Positions 50,143 through 64,000 of a stretch of 64,000 nt of DNA are shown here, in pieces. The notes under the pieces were generated by a model. That model was not told the DNA's origin. It ran no database searches and saw only the letters and a list, made by a program, of their open reading frames with translations. A program made the translations under genes and the position numbers. Position 1 is the stretch's first letter. The number at the start of each line of letters is the position of its first letter. Source of the stretch: Agelaius tricolor (taxonomy: Eukaryota > Chordata > Aves > Passeriformes > Icteridae); the NCBI GenBank assembly GCA_023055355.1, contig JALJCS010000022.1, forward strand, positions 7,363,001 to 7,427,000, in the 5' to 3' direction.

Positions 50143-51793
50143 CTGCAACGGGAAGAAAAATGTGTATCTTTGAAAGTCAAGCCTGAAGGCATTCTTACCT
50201 TTTACACTCTGTTTTTGGACAAGGCTTAATATTCTTTAACTTAAATGCATATTGGACACATTTCAGCTATTGAGAGTCTCTTTCTAAGACACATCTCTTT
50301 CCAGAGTCTATTTTTGAAGTCAGAGCAAAAAAGCGTAACAAAACAGTAAAAAGGGAACAGAACAGGGAAATGCCTGCCCTTGACTAAAAGAAATGTTCTG
50401 CATTTTCATGCCAAGAAAAAAAGACAAAGACTGATTTTATCATATGAGGAGTCATTTTGCCTGGATCTGAACTCCAACTGGAGTCTTTATTCAGAGCACA
50501 GCTTCTGCTGTTTTACTGATTACACAAAGCTGTATGTTTGTGCTCACAGAGCAAGCAAGACTCTTCCTGCAGGACTGGAAGCAGGACCTGCTTTGGTGGT
50601 GTCCCATGTTTCCAGAGTGGGCTCACCCTGTCCTGGCCTGGCCTGCAGCAGCAGCTGGGGCAGCCTCCGCACCCCCAGATCCACAGAGATCTGTTTGTTC
50701 TTGTAAAACCTGCATTTATCCAAACTCCAGAGTACTGGCTCCAGGGCTGAGATGAAAGGAAAGTGTGCTCTGCATGGAGTTCTGCTGCTGAGTGGCCACT
50801 TTATCCTCACTCACCTCAGCCAGCCCTTGGCCAAGGAGGGGAGAGCACCGATTCCATGCAGGAGGTGCTTCAAGACCAGGAGTGAAGCTGTACTGTGATC
50901 AACTGATCACTACCCTGTTGGAAATTAAAAGGACTAACAGGATCTCTTCTAAATTTGTGATTTAAAGGCCACATAATGCTCCCATTCACGTCTGTAAAAT
51001 TTGCAAGGCATTGATGAGGTGGGTCAAGGTCAAACATCCTACAGGCACTCCTCTGCTCATCTTACCCTTATAATCTTGGAGTAGTGATTTTTTTTTATTT
51101 ACAAAGTGTTATTTACTCCTTCATCTATGGAAAAAAAAAATCACCTCCCTACTTCAATCTTCTCTTCTGTGAAATAGGTATAAAAATGTTCTTTTGCATC
51201 TGACAACCCACAGTAATGTCTCAGGATAAGATGCTTAATCTTTGCAAAGCCCTTTCAAAATCAGAATAGTACAATCTATGAATTTTCATTACTGCTCCAG
51301 TATTATGCAGATTTGCAATATAAATGCTCTTTTTCAGTTTTGCAACAACCCCACAAAAGTTAGCAGAAACAAGTGATTTGCAAGTGATTTACTTTATTTG
51401 TTTACATGCTCCAGAGACTAATTATCTTTGTATGCTTTATTGTTTTACCTACCCCAGAATGGGACTGGATACACATCATTAATTGGCCTGAAGTAACGAT
51501 GGGCAAACATCAAAAGATTCAGAGGCTTAGTTTGAGAAAGCATCCTATAAATAAACTCCATGCAACCTATACCTGAATATATGAGAGCTGCTCTCATGGC
51601 CTTATTTTAGTTTCATCTCTCTCTAACTGTACTGACACCAGCAAACCCATGGTTGCCTTCAAGCCACAGTCAACCCTAAGCTTTTCACCCCCTCTCTTGC
51701 CTTATTTAACCACTTAACCTTGAGATGGAAATCTGTACCCAGTTGCCTTTATTAGCTTTAAAAAGTCAACCTCTCTAGCAAACTTTCATACCC

Positions 51794-51833
51794 ACATATA
51801 TATGTGTGTGTATATATGTATGTATACATATAT
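51794..51833. repeat. TA/TG compound microsatellite
   Basis: About 40 bp of mixed TA, TG and TATG units on the plus strand. Confidence 0.9.
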
Positions 51834-54800
51834 TTCTAAATTTACATAAAATCCCTGCTTAGCTGGTGAATAGATACTGTACCTGCCAGGAGACAGGCTG
51901 AGAGGAAATGGGTCTCAATATATGGAAAGAGATAAATGGCAGCACCAGGAAGAAAATCTGGGACAGGAAACCCTCTGTCACTGCAGTGATTCCTCTCCCA
52001 GTCAGTAATTAAGATAGTGGCTCAAATCCAGCTTTTGGATCAACTGGGAACAAAGAGAGTTGATAGTTTCCAAGGATTTTTCAAATTCTACTAATTCCTG
52101 GATGAAGTCAGGTTTAGAACACAATAGAGCCTATTACATCTATCTAGTATGAAAAACCTCTGCCATGGTAGAAGGGGCAAGCCTTCTGCATATACAGTAT
52201 TCTTGTATTTCTAAAACAAAGTAGCTCCTCAGATCTAAATTTCATTATTTATGTGACCACAAATAAATCTTTTTGGCAATGGATTATACAATTGGCATCT
52301 TGATAATCCTGAAAACACTTCTTGCAATCATTTCATCCTTCTTGAATGTCCAGTTCTCCCTTAGGTTATTAGGTGCACTGGTCCAGAGATCATTGAATAC
52401 ATTCCTCTTTTCTAAATGTTTTTAAGGACTGATAACCATGGAATAAGCCCAGTCATTTACTACCCAGCCTACCTAAAGAACTTATTTGTTGTATACCCTA
52501 AAGGAGGCTAAAGATAGCTCTGCTGATCTCTTTTGCATACACCTTGATTTCCATGTGAATTTCTGAAGAACTTTTGAGCTCATAAAAAGTAATGATGTGA
52601 CAACATTGCACATTTAGGTTTTCATAAGTCAAATACAGTTCGGATAGCTCTGGTCTGAGCATTACTGGACATTATCACACAACCCTTCCCCAGCCAGTCA
52701 TCCAAATTTCACACAACCCAAGCTCACCCTCTCCTGAGCTGTTAACCACACCTGATACTTATGTGGAGTCACTTGCACTGGAGATGAAGTTAAGGCCAGA
52801 AATAAAAGCAGAGACCTCCATCTGCCATAAAATACTGCAATACTTTCAGTGAAGATCTGCTGATAACACCCACTGAAGATCTACCCCCAAACACTTCCAG
52901 CAGACTGGCAGTGATGAAAGTGTGCTCATCAGTGAACACCACAACAGTGGTACTGCTATTTATCCAGAGAGACAGACAAATTAGCCTAATGAGAACCATT
53001 AATCCTAAAGTATTGCACATGAATATTAAGAACTGTTTGGGTAAAAGAGACAATCCTTTCAGGGATGCAGAATCAGAGCAATCTGATAATAGCAGTCCTA
53101 TTAAAAAATAAGCTGTTTTGAATTAGTGCTCCTTCAGCAGGAGGCAACCCGTAGGTGGCAACTTGAGGGTTTCTAACCCATGACTGAGCAGTTTTGTTGT
53201 CCAGAGAACAAACAGAATTTGCCACAGGTACCCTCAAGTGTGCACAGTTTTACATGTGCAGTGTACACAGATGTACCTCACTGCTGGAGAGAGACAATTT
53301 TATATTGTTCATACCATGTAGCAGGACCACATCTAAAAGAAACTATTAATTTATTTTTCTGTCACAAAATCCTCATTGTGCACAGTCACATCTATGATGT
53401 GATCCCTTTTCCTTGCATAAATAAGGGGTACTGCTCAGAAATCTTCCTCCCAGGAAAAGGAAAAAACAAAAACAAACAAAAAATCTTAGGGCAAACCCCC
53501 ATAAATTAAATTAGTCTTATCTTAGCCCTGGAAAACCTGCATATGTTCTGGAAAGCTTACTTTAAATATTTTGTATACCATTAGCTGGAAAAGTAAGAAT
53601 AATCCCATCAGCAAATTCAAAGAAAATCTGCTCAAATAACAAACAGCCTTTCTGAAAAGAAGAGACAAAATCCCAAACCTGCTATTCTCTAATGCTTTGT
53701 ATTAGTACCAGTAAAATAATTTGTAACAGTTAAAAATACAAAGGAAGCAAAGTTAATTTGCTCTCCTTATGATAGTGGCTCTTCAAATACTCAGTTGGAT
53801 AATTCAAAACTTTTACATTTGCTTACAAATAAGCTTTTTTAATAGCACTATTGTATTGAATCTGCATATAATTTTTGAAGCAATTTAATTTTATATTAGC
53901 ACAACCCGTTGCATAGGCAACATTGATTAGGTTTTCACTACTTTTTGTTCTCAAGGTTCTGTAAAAGTTCTTTGATGTCCTGAAGTTGTCTTTGATATTT
54001 ATCAGTTCTCCCTCTTTAAGGCGGGTCAATTCAGCTTTAGCATTGGTGCAATATTTAAAAGTATGGTAAGAATTGTGAAGTTGCAGAAAATGTTTACAAT
54101 TTTTAGTTTGCATATTAATGAGCTACCAGAAAGCAACACTCTGAAACAGATTCCTCCTCAAGAAGCAATGGCAGGTGTTGATTTCAGTCCTTTTTTTTCT
54201 CTCTGACTGTATTGTTGGTACACAAGGGCTGAGCCCTGAGGAGAAAAACCTCTCTCCTGGTGATGTTCACACCAAGCCAGACACTGAACGCAGGTCTCCT
54301 GCTGCTGCCCACACACAGGTTGTGATGCCCAAGTCAGTGCTTACAACCACTTGCCCTGTTAGGAATGCACAGAGCAACATCATTCCCGTGCCACACCTCG
54401 GGGATGTCAGGTGAGCCCTGGACATGCTCACTGCCACCTCTCCTTGCACTGCTGCTTGTGTTTAGGCACCTACTTATAGCAGTAACATAAAGAGTAGGTA
54501 AATGCCAGAGCTGAGAGACCGAGGTGACTACACTAATTAGTCAGAGCTGCTCGAGCGTCTAGACACTATTTGGCAGTGCAGTCACGTAAGGGAAGTGCTG
54601 CATCAATATTCAAAACAGAAAAGAGGTATAAATCCCACACTGAAAAAAGCCAGACTAAGTCAATGAATGTGTGCCATAGTGATAAATGGCACCATTACAG
54701 AAAAAAACAACAAGTCAAAATACTTGTTCTTCTTTCGTGGGGGTCAACTGCAGTGTCCTACTCTGGCTGCAAGCAGCTCCCCTGTGGCTGGAGTGCTGCT

Positions 54801-57800
54801 GCTTCTGCTGGGATGCAAGAGTTGGTTGCAAGGGCTGGTATGTGGCCAAACCAATGGCTTCATTGTTGGAGGAGCATTTCATTTCCTCTTTCTTTCATAA
54901 ACAGTGAGAAAATGAGGCAAAGGCCACATAAGCAACTCTATCAACCAGGGGGATGAAAAAAGCCTCAGAAGAACTCCATAACGAGAGATGACTCTCTCTG
55001 CACGCAGTAAAGTAGCTTTGACCCATCTTTTTTTCATTAAAGAACACTAGAGCTGTGTAATATTAATAAATCTTACACCTCCTTAGCTATCTAAACACAC
55101 TGTTGAGCACCTGTGAGCAACTATAAATTTTGACATTTTTATTTAAGAGGTCACTTTCCCATGTATTTATTAAACAGCAACCCCACTAAATTTTTCCAAC
55201 AAAAAGGCTGGTTTGTGTTTGGCTGCTCCCCTCCTTCTCGAACAATGACAGTGTCCAGGTCCTGAGTCATTGATGTTCTTGCCCTGCCCAGAGATGGGCC
55301 CCATGGAGCCAGCTCTGCCCACGGGCTGATGTCCCATCCTGTCCCCAGAGAGATGTCCCATTCCCTAGCTGAGCTGGTGGGATGAGCCCAGCCTAAAAGG
55401 TTCTGTCCTGCCTGTCCCTGGAGTCCCCAGGAAGTCCCCATCTCATGCTGCATCCTGACATCCAGCTCAGCTTTGTACCTTCTGGGGAGTGGGAAGGGTA
55501 AAAAAGTAAATTTCTCCTGGCAAACCATTTGCCTCCCAAGACCTGAATATTGAAGGCAGTTTCACGTTAGCTGATCCAAATCTTTTCCAACACTGGCAGA
55601 AACCATTACAGGATTTTAGATCCCAAATACCAGCTACTAACTGAGAGAAGCTGGCTTTTATCTGGTTTTGGTGCTGTTTTGTTATCTTAAATGTCTGGAA
55701 GCCTAAACCCGAGCAAATATTTGATTCTGGGTTCAACTTGCCTCTCAAAACCATGATGTTCATCTGGAAGCAAAATATGGACAATGCCCAGTTACACAGA
55801 GGCAGCCTGTTTGGACTGTGGGATAGCTAGACACAGGAACAAACACCAGGGACCACACAAGATCCACTGAGATGCCTTCCAGCAGCAGCAGTGCTTGCTC
55901 AGAGCATCAGGCACAGGCACAAAGCCACCAGGGCTGGTCCCCCCAGAGGGGCACCCAACTCCACCCAGCTCTCTGCCTCTACCATGTCCCCACCACATCT
56001 GCCAGCATTTATGTCACTGCTCAGGGCTTTCTGCTTACCAGGGGCCTCCTGGACATTTAACACCCCAGAAAATGGAGATCTAACTCCTTGAAATTCAGTC
56101 ATGCAAAATGAAAAGCATTTCCACCTATGCATATCTGTATTTTAAAATTAAAAGTAAAAACATTGTATTCTTTCTATTCTTCTATTAGGAAATTAATACC
56201 CTACACCCATGTTCTTTTGCTGTACTTTGTGGGAAGCAAACTAAAATAAGTTCTATACCATTTTCTGTTAATATTGTCCTTTCCCTTTGCTCATACCATC
56301 TGCTGGCGACCAGTTAGATCTTTTTACACAGTATCTGCTACAGAAAATCAAAAGAACTTAACAAAACACTAATGCCATAGTTTATCAATGTTAATTAAAT
56401 ACTCTAAGCGACTCAAGATCATGCATGAGAGTAATTTTAATTTAATATATTAGGTCTCCTTTGGGTTTAAGGGAAACTACTAAGCTCAAATGTGATTCTA
56501 AGCAAGTATGATTTATTTGAAATTGGGTTATATAAATATTTATTTACTAGTGACCTTTTGTGCAATAAAACCAATTTTGAAAAATACGGTGAAAATCCTG
56601 AGCACAAGGTAATGCAATAAAGAATTAGAACAGTGATTCTCAGATGCTGTGACACAAAACAGAATTTTCTCTTTCTGTTTGCAAAAAAAAAAAAAAAAAT
56701 TACCTCACATCATTTTTTAGAGGCCTGTTGGAGAGAACATCTGGAAAACATTCCACAGGAAATCAAACCTATATTAAATATGCTTTGCAGGGCTCTGTTT
56801 CCTTGCATCGACCTTAAGCATTCATAATGTGTTTCTGTCTTCCCAGCTGCAAAGAAAACACTTCTGTCAGAGCCCTCTACAAAATGACAGGCTGAATTGT
56901 CAGCCAGTGATTTTATCAGGGGATGCTGGTAAGATTTCTATTAAGTCTACCTGTCTCTGTACCAAAGCTCTCCAATAATATGAACAAATCCACCAACTGC
57001 TTTCCAGCTATCATGATTTTGTATGTTGTTTGTTTAATTTCCTTTATGCTGTTTAATTTGAAGCTTCAAAATAAAAATGATTGGCGTTTTTAAAGATGCC
57101 CAAGCCTCAGCGTCTCCTGACAGGATGTTGTTACTCAGGAAAGAACTGCTTTATGGGGAGAGCTGTTCTCACTTCATTAGCTGGGCAAGCAGAATAGTCT
57201 GAATTACAGGCTGGTAACCTAAGAAAATCAGTGTCACTCTCAAAAAGCAAGCCAAGGAAAAGTAGTGCCAATGCAAGTCCTTGAGCGTGCCACTGGATGC
57301 CTCAGTGTTTATGAATAACTATATTGTGAGTGCACACTGAAAGGATGTGCTTCCAAGTACCTGAGAAAGACATCCATGGCAATAATGTTCCCTGCAACCA
57401 CTTGAATAAACCATAATAGACTATTACTAGCTCAAGCATGAAACTGATGGGAGTTTGGAGATGGAAAATAATCTAAAAAGTACAATACAAGTTCTCTCTT
57501 CACCAGAAAAGTTTCTGTTGGTAGATGTACTGGAACATCAGGTTTCCTGGGGTTATGCAGGGATGCTCTTTGCATCAGAAAATCTCTCAGGGGTATGTGT
57601 GGTGACATTCCTGAAGGAAACAAATCCGTGTCCCCTTGTCAGAGGGGTGGCTCAAGGAAAGAAAGAGTGTCCAGTGTGTCCTTGCACTCAGCTGAGCAGG
57701 GTCTGTGGGCAGCCAGCATAGCTGAAACCCGTCCTGGAGCTACTCTAAATACTGCTCTGACCTTGGACTAAGACAACAAATATAAAATCAGAAATACAGA

Positions 57801-58590
57801 AGATAAAAGCAGAGTAGAGTCTTTTTTTATGTGGATCCATTTTTTCATGCACAAAACAGCCCCACCAAACAGCAAGTCAAGAAGTTCCGGCAGCAGCAAG
57901 CCAAGAGAGTGCTGGTCTTATTCAACATGTTTTACTTGCTTTTAGAAGTAATATGGGTATACAATGATAGTACAGAAAGCACTGATTTGTAGTGTAAAAC
58001 TGCAAAACAAATAATTTTTACCAGTTAAGGATGATGTACTGTATTAAGAGCACTTTTTTTTTACTCCACTCTCAAAAAATGTGAACGCACAAGGCAGATT
58101 AAAGAAAAGTGAGGCCAGGAGTTGGCAGCCCGTGATACACCCAGACATTTACAGAGGTTGTTCTGAAACAAACTATCCATTCTGAAAAATATTTTGCAAT
58201 GCTGCCTGATGGCCAGTTACTGAGATGTACCTCCAGCCTTTCATGATGACTAATTGGCAAAGGGAGCATCATAACTGAGAGGACAACCACTGTGACTTAT
58301 GCTTGAACTGGTACAAAAGAAAATGAATATTCAAATAATACAGCTTGAATTTCACAGAGTTCTTAGTAGTATGTGCTTTGTAATAAAAAGCTTCCTTTAA
58401 TGGTTTATAGATTGTGCTTGAAAAAATGAATGTAAGCACAAACATTATCTTTTGATGTAAGGTCATCTCTCAATAACCTTAGACATGGGTCGCAGTCAGC
58501 TCACACAGAAAACCTATCATCAACAGTAAACACACATCAGAAAACCCCTTCTGTGTCACTTGTTTTAAAGCCAGCAGATCATTAAAGCAT

Positions 58591-58616
58591 AGGAAACAAC
58601 CACAGGAAACAACCAG
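58591..58616. repeat. 13-bp tandem duplication
   Basis: AGGAAACAACCAC followed directly by AGGAAACAACCAG, one mismatch. Confidence 0.85.
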
Positions 58617-59754
58617 CACCTCTGCTGAGAAGTCTTTGCAGACACTGCCACATTTACATCTCGCCTCCACTTAGAGGACTTACTCCAGTAACACTGTAGT
58701 GATTATTAACATAATTAAAGCAATGTAATTTCTATTCAGTAAACATGAGAATGCTAAAATTTGAAGATATGCATGTGGCTGTCACTTGCTCTGTTGAGAA
58801 ACAAAGTTTTATTTTTAGCTCCAGTGCTTACATTTTCTTGCAGCTATTTTAACAGATGAACTGCCACCAGAAATATTCTCTCACTGGGCCCTGATGTAGA
58901 ATGATATAAATAACCTTTACAAAGTCCAGCATAACGGAAAGGTAAAATCAGTTGACATTCTCCTAATTAGCACTGCCTGAAGATTTACCTACACAGAATG
59001 GGAAGAGCCAAAATCACCCCTGGAATAAATCCACTGAAGTCACTGATGTCAGAGGAAGTACACTGGGAATGGACTTGATAGAATAGATCTGTTATTTACA
59101 TTAAACACAGAGCAGCTTCTTGCCTGTAGCATATACATGGCTTGAGGTAAATGAAAAAAGATTTGATTTATTAAAGAAAATGCTATTCTGTGATATATAC
59201 ACCCTTTCTTTGCCCCAGAAACAGCAAGTTAGCCAAATGTGACTGGGCGTACATGACAGATCTTCTCTACACTTTTCTACATCTAATAGATCAGAGGGTA
59301 GAAACTACTCATCAAACCAGTGGATGCTAAACTCCTTTCTACAGAAATCTCTCAACTAACAATTCAAAAAGTCAGCAGTAGCAGTACTCCTAGTTGGAAC
59401 CCCATCCAGCAAAGCAATTAAGTGCTTGCATAACTGTAAGGACATGAGTAGCTTCAAATTTAGATCTCTATTAAAGTTTAATGCCAAATTTAACTGTCTT
59501 GGATTTCAATATTTTTGACTAAACACGTGTGAAACTGCTTAATTAGCATATGTAGTTTAATCTCTCCCCCCTGCCCTGATAAATCAACAGAACAAAATGG
59601 GTCACTTTAGCCCTGCTGTAACCCCCACCCTGGCTCATGTTCCTAATGTGTAGTATTCCTGTTTCTTAAATTATACAGGAAGCTTTTCTTTTCCACTTAA
59701 ATTAATAAAATAAGTGTTTTCACACAAAATGAACACTCAGGGAAGTGTTCCTTA

Positions 59755-60075
59755 TCACTCTCTAGAACCACCTGAGGAGGCTGTAGCAAGGTCTTCTTCC
59801 AAGTAACAAATGACAGGGTGAGAGGAAATGACCTCAAGTTGTGCCAGAGAAGGTTTAGATCGGATATTAGGAACATCTTTTTCATGGAATGAGTTTTCAT
59901 GCATTGGAACAGCTGCCCAGGGAAGTGGTGGAGTCACCACCCTTTGCAGAAGTCAACAGGCCTGTAGAGGTGGCACTTGGGGACACGGTTTAGTGGTGGG
60001 CTTGGCAGTGTTGGGTTTATGGCCGGACTTGATGTTCTTAATGGTTTCCTCCAACCTAAGCAACTCTCTGAAGGA
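59755..60075 (+). mobile_element. CR1 LINE 3' fragment (about 320 bp), plus orientation
   Basis: The segment follows the CR1 3' region in order. It has a CTGAGGAGGCTGTAGCAAGG-like start, then AGTAACAAATGACAGGGTGA and GAGGAAATGACCTCAAGTTG. Next come GGATATTAGGAACATC, CTGCCCAGGGAAGTGGTGGA and TTTAGTGGTGGGCTTGGCAG, and it ends TTTCCTCCAACCTAA. Family assignment is from memory of bird CR1 consensus sequences. It is 5'-truncated and has no intact reverse transcriptase ORF, and its terminal repeats are decayed. It lies antisense to GFRA1. Confidence 0.9.
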
Positions 60076-60086
60076 TCACATTTAGA

Positions 60087-60176
60087 TACAAGTATCCAAA
60101 GTTTTTGGAGCTGAAATGGTCACAAGTACCTCAATACTTGTGACCATTTCAGCTCCAAAAACTTGGGGCACTTGTA
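60087..60176. repeat. Near-perfect 42-bp inverted repeat (hairpin)
   Basis: Arms 60087-60128 and 60135-60176 surround a 6-base spacer (CCTCAA). The inner 30 bp (60099-60128 against 60135-60164) are exact reverse complements. The outer 12 bp pair except at three positions, one of which could be a G-U wobble. The structure starts about a dozen bases after the CR1 fragment and is intronic in GFRA1. As RNA from either strand it would fold into a 90-nt stem-loop. Confidence 0.95.
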
Positions 60177-63100
60177 CTCAGTACACAGCACCACTCAAGC
60201 TCACTGAGTAATTTTCCTTGAAAGAGACTGACATGGAAGCAGGTTATCTAAATACAGCCTGTAAAACCTGAATCCTTGGCATCCAAGTTTATTTTGTGAT
60301 TGTTGTATGCCCAGACACACACTCTTTATTCCCACTTCCACTTCTCCAGCCCTGCAGAGAGGTAATATGGAATATTCAGTGCCACAGGTTATTTTTAACC
60401 TGATCAGCAGAGGATCTACCTGACTGCAGGGATGCTGCCTGGAGAGTTTGAGCTTGCCTGACAAGGGACCTCAGCATGAAATCCTGCCTAGTTACTGCTT
60501 CTTGGAGCATGAACTCTCCTCACTGCTACAGCACAAAGGCAAGGGAAAGTTGGGTGCACGACTAAAGTTGAGCCATTTTTCTAATTACTGTATCCTTGTG
60601 TCTCTCCTGCTTTTGGAGAAATGTCAATCACCCAGCAAGCTTTTAATCTTCAAGCCCCTCCTAAGCTGACCAGAGAGAGAATAAATGAGGGCCAGCCAAG
60701 CAGATCTGGGCCTTCAGAATGAGATCCATGCACACTTCAAAAGGGACAAAGCAGTCTTGTTTTGCAGGATGTTTGGATTTTTCTGATTCCAAAGGGATTT
60801 ATGGATACCTTATAAGGAGGAACTGCTTGATTCATTTTGAGTTTTATTCAGATGGAAGAAATTTAAAGTTACCTTTGTTTCTGAGGGGGAAGGGAGAGCA
60901 ATATTATGTCTATTTGCTCTGCTAACAGAAGACATCAAAGTAATGAATCATGTAAAGAAAGGGAAGAAAATAATACAATATTGCAGTATTTTCTATCTTT
61001 ACTTTGCCTTTCTTGAAAGGTTTTTGCTTATTTTGCAGAGACTGCATTAATATTTTTTCCAGGCTAGCAGTTCCACACACACATATTCCTATTCCACACT
61101 ACACCATCCAGTTTCCCCTGCAGAATATTCCAGCTTCTTTCCCACCTCCCCTCAGACCCCATTTTTTGAATTTTCTGAACTGTCACCATGCCTCACTATT
61201 AGTTCATTAAAATTAATGAACACCTGCTTTGTCTCTTTTTTTTCCACTTAAATAAATAAACCTCTAGCAATATAGACATATATGCATACATTTACATGCC
61301 TGTATATACATGTATGTATAAAAATCACACTTCAAATTCAGGCTATGTGAGGTGAGCTTGTGGGCATGGGCCAAAAAGCAGACTTACAATTTTTTTCTGC
61401 CCCACTTGGTATTCTAGAGACACAGGAACTCTTCTGAGTGCAGGTGCAGGGAGCTCAGGCTCACCCTACTACACTGCAAGCATCCTACACCTACTGCAGG
61501 GTGAATCAGGCTTTGCACCCACTCCCTGACTCAGTCTCCAAACACACATTGCAGGCACACCCTGCACTTCTCTAGAAATCAAGAATGTCCTTTTCTTCAT
61601 GTCCTTAACAGCATTACAGAAACTACACTGTGGCCCTGGTTTTGCATAACCACAACAAACTGATCATCTCAAGGAGCTGCCAGAGTGCTCCAAGTGCCAA
61701 ATTGATATAAATGCCCCAGAGGGACTCAGACCCAGCTCTGTTACCCCAAACTGTGCAATGCTACTGTGTCCTTCATAAAAACACCCAACAAGTGCCCTTT
61801 TAACATGCAAAACCAGAGTCAGGCTGAGAGTGAGCACTCAAGCTTTTATCTGACCAGCTGAATTGTCACCAAGATCAGCTCCAAGGCTCAGAAAGGGAGG
61901 CAGCACCTCTGTTTTCCCTCTCATTTGCTGAATTACAGATGATCACTGGACCGTGGCAGGATACTGAGGGAGGAGAAGCACAACATGCAGAGAAGCAGGT
62001 GAGGAGGCACCCTAAGTGGCTGTAATGGAATTCAAACGTGTCAGAGAGGCAGTGAAAGTCAGATAATTGCAGGAAGATCTGGGAAGAGGAGATGAAAGGA
62101 GTCTAAGCAAGGGGAAGAGGTAGGAGGGGGAAAAAGCAATGGAAAAAAATGAGAAAAATGAAGAAGTATAAGGAATAGAAAATGTGAAGAAAAGGGCAAA
62201 TTTCTTTTTCACCTCTTCCATCTCCTCCTGCACATCCGTCCAGTGCACTGCTCCCTGTTAATCCTGGAACCGAGGGCTGCTCCCTCCTAGAGGGAGTTGT
62301 GGGCTCCCCCATTCTGAAGCAGGACAAAAAGGGATAGCCTTTTTGCACATTTGTAACATCTCCCCTGTCTCTAGTGCTGAAGCACGAGGGTGCAGGGTTT
62401 GCAGGCAGCAGTGGCTTTTGCTGCAGGAGCAGTGCACAGGACGCACACAGAGCAGCCACTTTCACCAACAGGTCCCAGGTGTGAAGCACCTGCAGATTTT
62501 CACAAGCCTCACAGAAAAGGAGCACAGACACAGTGACTCCCTTTCCACAGTAAATTATTATTAAAAGTGTTCAACAGAGTATCATGAAGGAAAATTATTT
62601 CCTTGTCAAGTTTCTGATGTTTTCAGGAAGTGCAGCAAGCAGCTGAGCTTCTGTTCTAACATTTCCAGTGGATGAATTCTTCTCTGCACTGACAATAATG
62701 TTTGCATATCCCCACAGAATGCTCTGATACCTGCAGAGGCAGACATCCTTCATGCACAGCTGAATGGGTGGCTGCAACAAAATTAAGATTGGATAGGACA
62801 GGTGACCAAAAACTGGTCAAGAGATAAGAACACACCAATGAAAGCACATTTATAAAGATTTGACTCTCTGAACACACAGAGCTGGAAACATTTTTCATTG
62901 TATTTTCAAGGAGATGACCCATGTACTGGAACCTAATTGAATATTTCATTATTATCCTTCCCCTATCCCACATGAAGAAGTTATTTAAATATGTTAAGCA
63001 TATTTTTCTATTTTTTTTCAGTGTCAAACATCTGCAGACCACAGTATGTACCTTTTGCAGAATTAAGGCAAAAAAAATGAAGAAGACAACTGTCTTCTGA

Positions 63101-64000
63101 AATTAGTTAAGAACTACTTTATGGCTATTTGAGCTTCAAAAATGGACCTCAATGATCTGACCAGTCTTTCTGAGTGTAATTATTGTGAAGGAGAAGAAAC
63201 ACGCTCCTACCAGTTTATTAGCAAAAAGATGCTGCCCTTCTTTTCTGATCTTTGCAGCACATGAATGGATTGATAGCATTATTTCAATAAATAATGTGTC
63301 TGGATCATTATCATTCTGGTCAGTGTCTTCTGAACATATCCAGGAAAAAATCCCAAGTATGCAAATTCAAGACACAGGTTATTAAAAAGACCAAACTAAT
63401 GACTCACACTTTCATTACTCAAGCAAAATAGTATTTGCAGTACTGTCAAATGTGATAGTGGCAAATATGAAGCCTCCTGCCCTGCATTTACAGCAGGATG
63501 ATAGTCCTAAAACATGCCAGTCAGCTCTCTGAAGAGTAATTGTTAGCTGAAGTGATCAGATCACGAAGTTCTTTAGAGGTTTGTACTACTCCAGGACATC
63601 ACTGGTGAAAGTTTTTGATGGTACACTGAGTTTTCTTAGAAGATTTGCTTATGCTCACAACAGAAAAGAACTCTAATGGCTTCTTCTTTGGTTTTTTTTT
63701 TTTGCTTTTCTTCTCACTGAGCATTACAGACATGCCTGAGAGACTACAATTGTTTCAAAGCTGGATAAGGACTGGGATACAAGCAGAGGCAGCAGACAAA
63801 TGACAATGGAAGTGAACCATTCAGCATTCTGATGAAGTTGAAAATTAGGACTGTTTACATAAGTCAGAACCTATTTGCATTTCCTGACATTTCAGGTCTC
63901 TTTATCCCTCAATTGAGAATTTCTTATATAAGAGATTAATGAATTGAATAAAAAAATAATAAAAAAGCAAAGCATCCTTCCACGTTAGTGGTGCCTTTAG

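Larger units (their letters stand above)
50143..64000 (-). other. GFRA1: GFRA1 upstream intron, partial (over 13.8 kb)
   Basis: Everything from the acceptor at 50143 to the window edge reads as intron; no exon encoding cysteine-rich domain 1 or 2 is found. It holds a TA/TG microsatellite (51794-51833), a 17-base A tract (56683-56699), a 13-bp duplication (58591-58616), a CR1 fragment (59755-60075), a long inverted repeat (60087-60176) and degenerate TA/CA sequence (61271-61322). Minor ORFs at 55151-55528 and 62103-62531 show no recognised domain. Confidence 0.85.

Noticed and set aside
62103..62531. 142-codon minus-strand ORF near the window end
   Set aside because: No resemblance to the missing GFRA1 exons or any known protein; no splice-site support.

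Overview
This is a window of vertebrate nuclear DNA, almost certainly from a bird and probably a songbird. The bird call rests on the protein reading (a bird-type GFRA1 C-terminus), on CR1 retrotransposon 3' ends, and on two LTR-like segments that I recognise from memory as common in passerine genomes. The sequence is AT-rich and nearly all non-coding. It has no operons, bacterial genes or CRISPR arrays, and I recognised no tRNA or rRNA genes.

The only gene I can support is GFRA1 (GDNF family receptor alpha-1), on the minus strand. Its last five coding exons are at 50033-50142, 44203-44337, 40962-41140, 18912-18968 and 18042-18203. Together they give 643 nt of reading frame ending in TAG at 18042-18044. 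Every junction has AG/GT splice sites and the codon phases agree from exon to exon. The exons encode most of the third cysteine-rich domain, the Thr-rich linker, a short basic segment and the hydrophobic GPI-anchor signal. The exons for the signal peptide and the first two cysteine-rich domains must lie beyond position 64000.

Region by region: 1 to about 17 kb is the 3' flank of GFRA1, possibly including a long 3' UTR. I found no exon of the expected convergent neighbour (ATRNL1 in mammals). From 18.0 to 19.0 kb are the last two exons. From 19 to 41 kb is one 22-kb intron with a sense-antisense mix of repeats, an AT-rich hairpin, a GC-rich island, an LTR-like element and a 60-bp tandem duplication. 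From 41 to 50 kb are three exons and two introns, which hold a tail-to-tail CR1 pair and an LTR-like element ending about 43 bp from a splice acceptor. From 50 to 64 kb is part of a large upstream intron with a 320-bp CR1 fragment and, next to it, a near-perfect 42-bp inverted repeat.

I did not find a new multi-gene system. The observations most worth following up are the shRNA/pre-miRNA-like hairpin at 60087-60176 and the sense-oriented LTR with a polyadenylation signal just upstream of the 135-bp GFRA1 exon.
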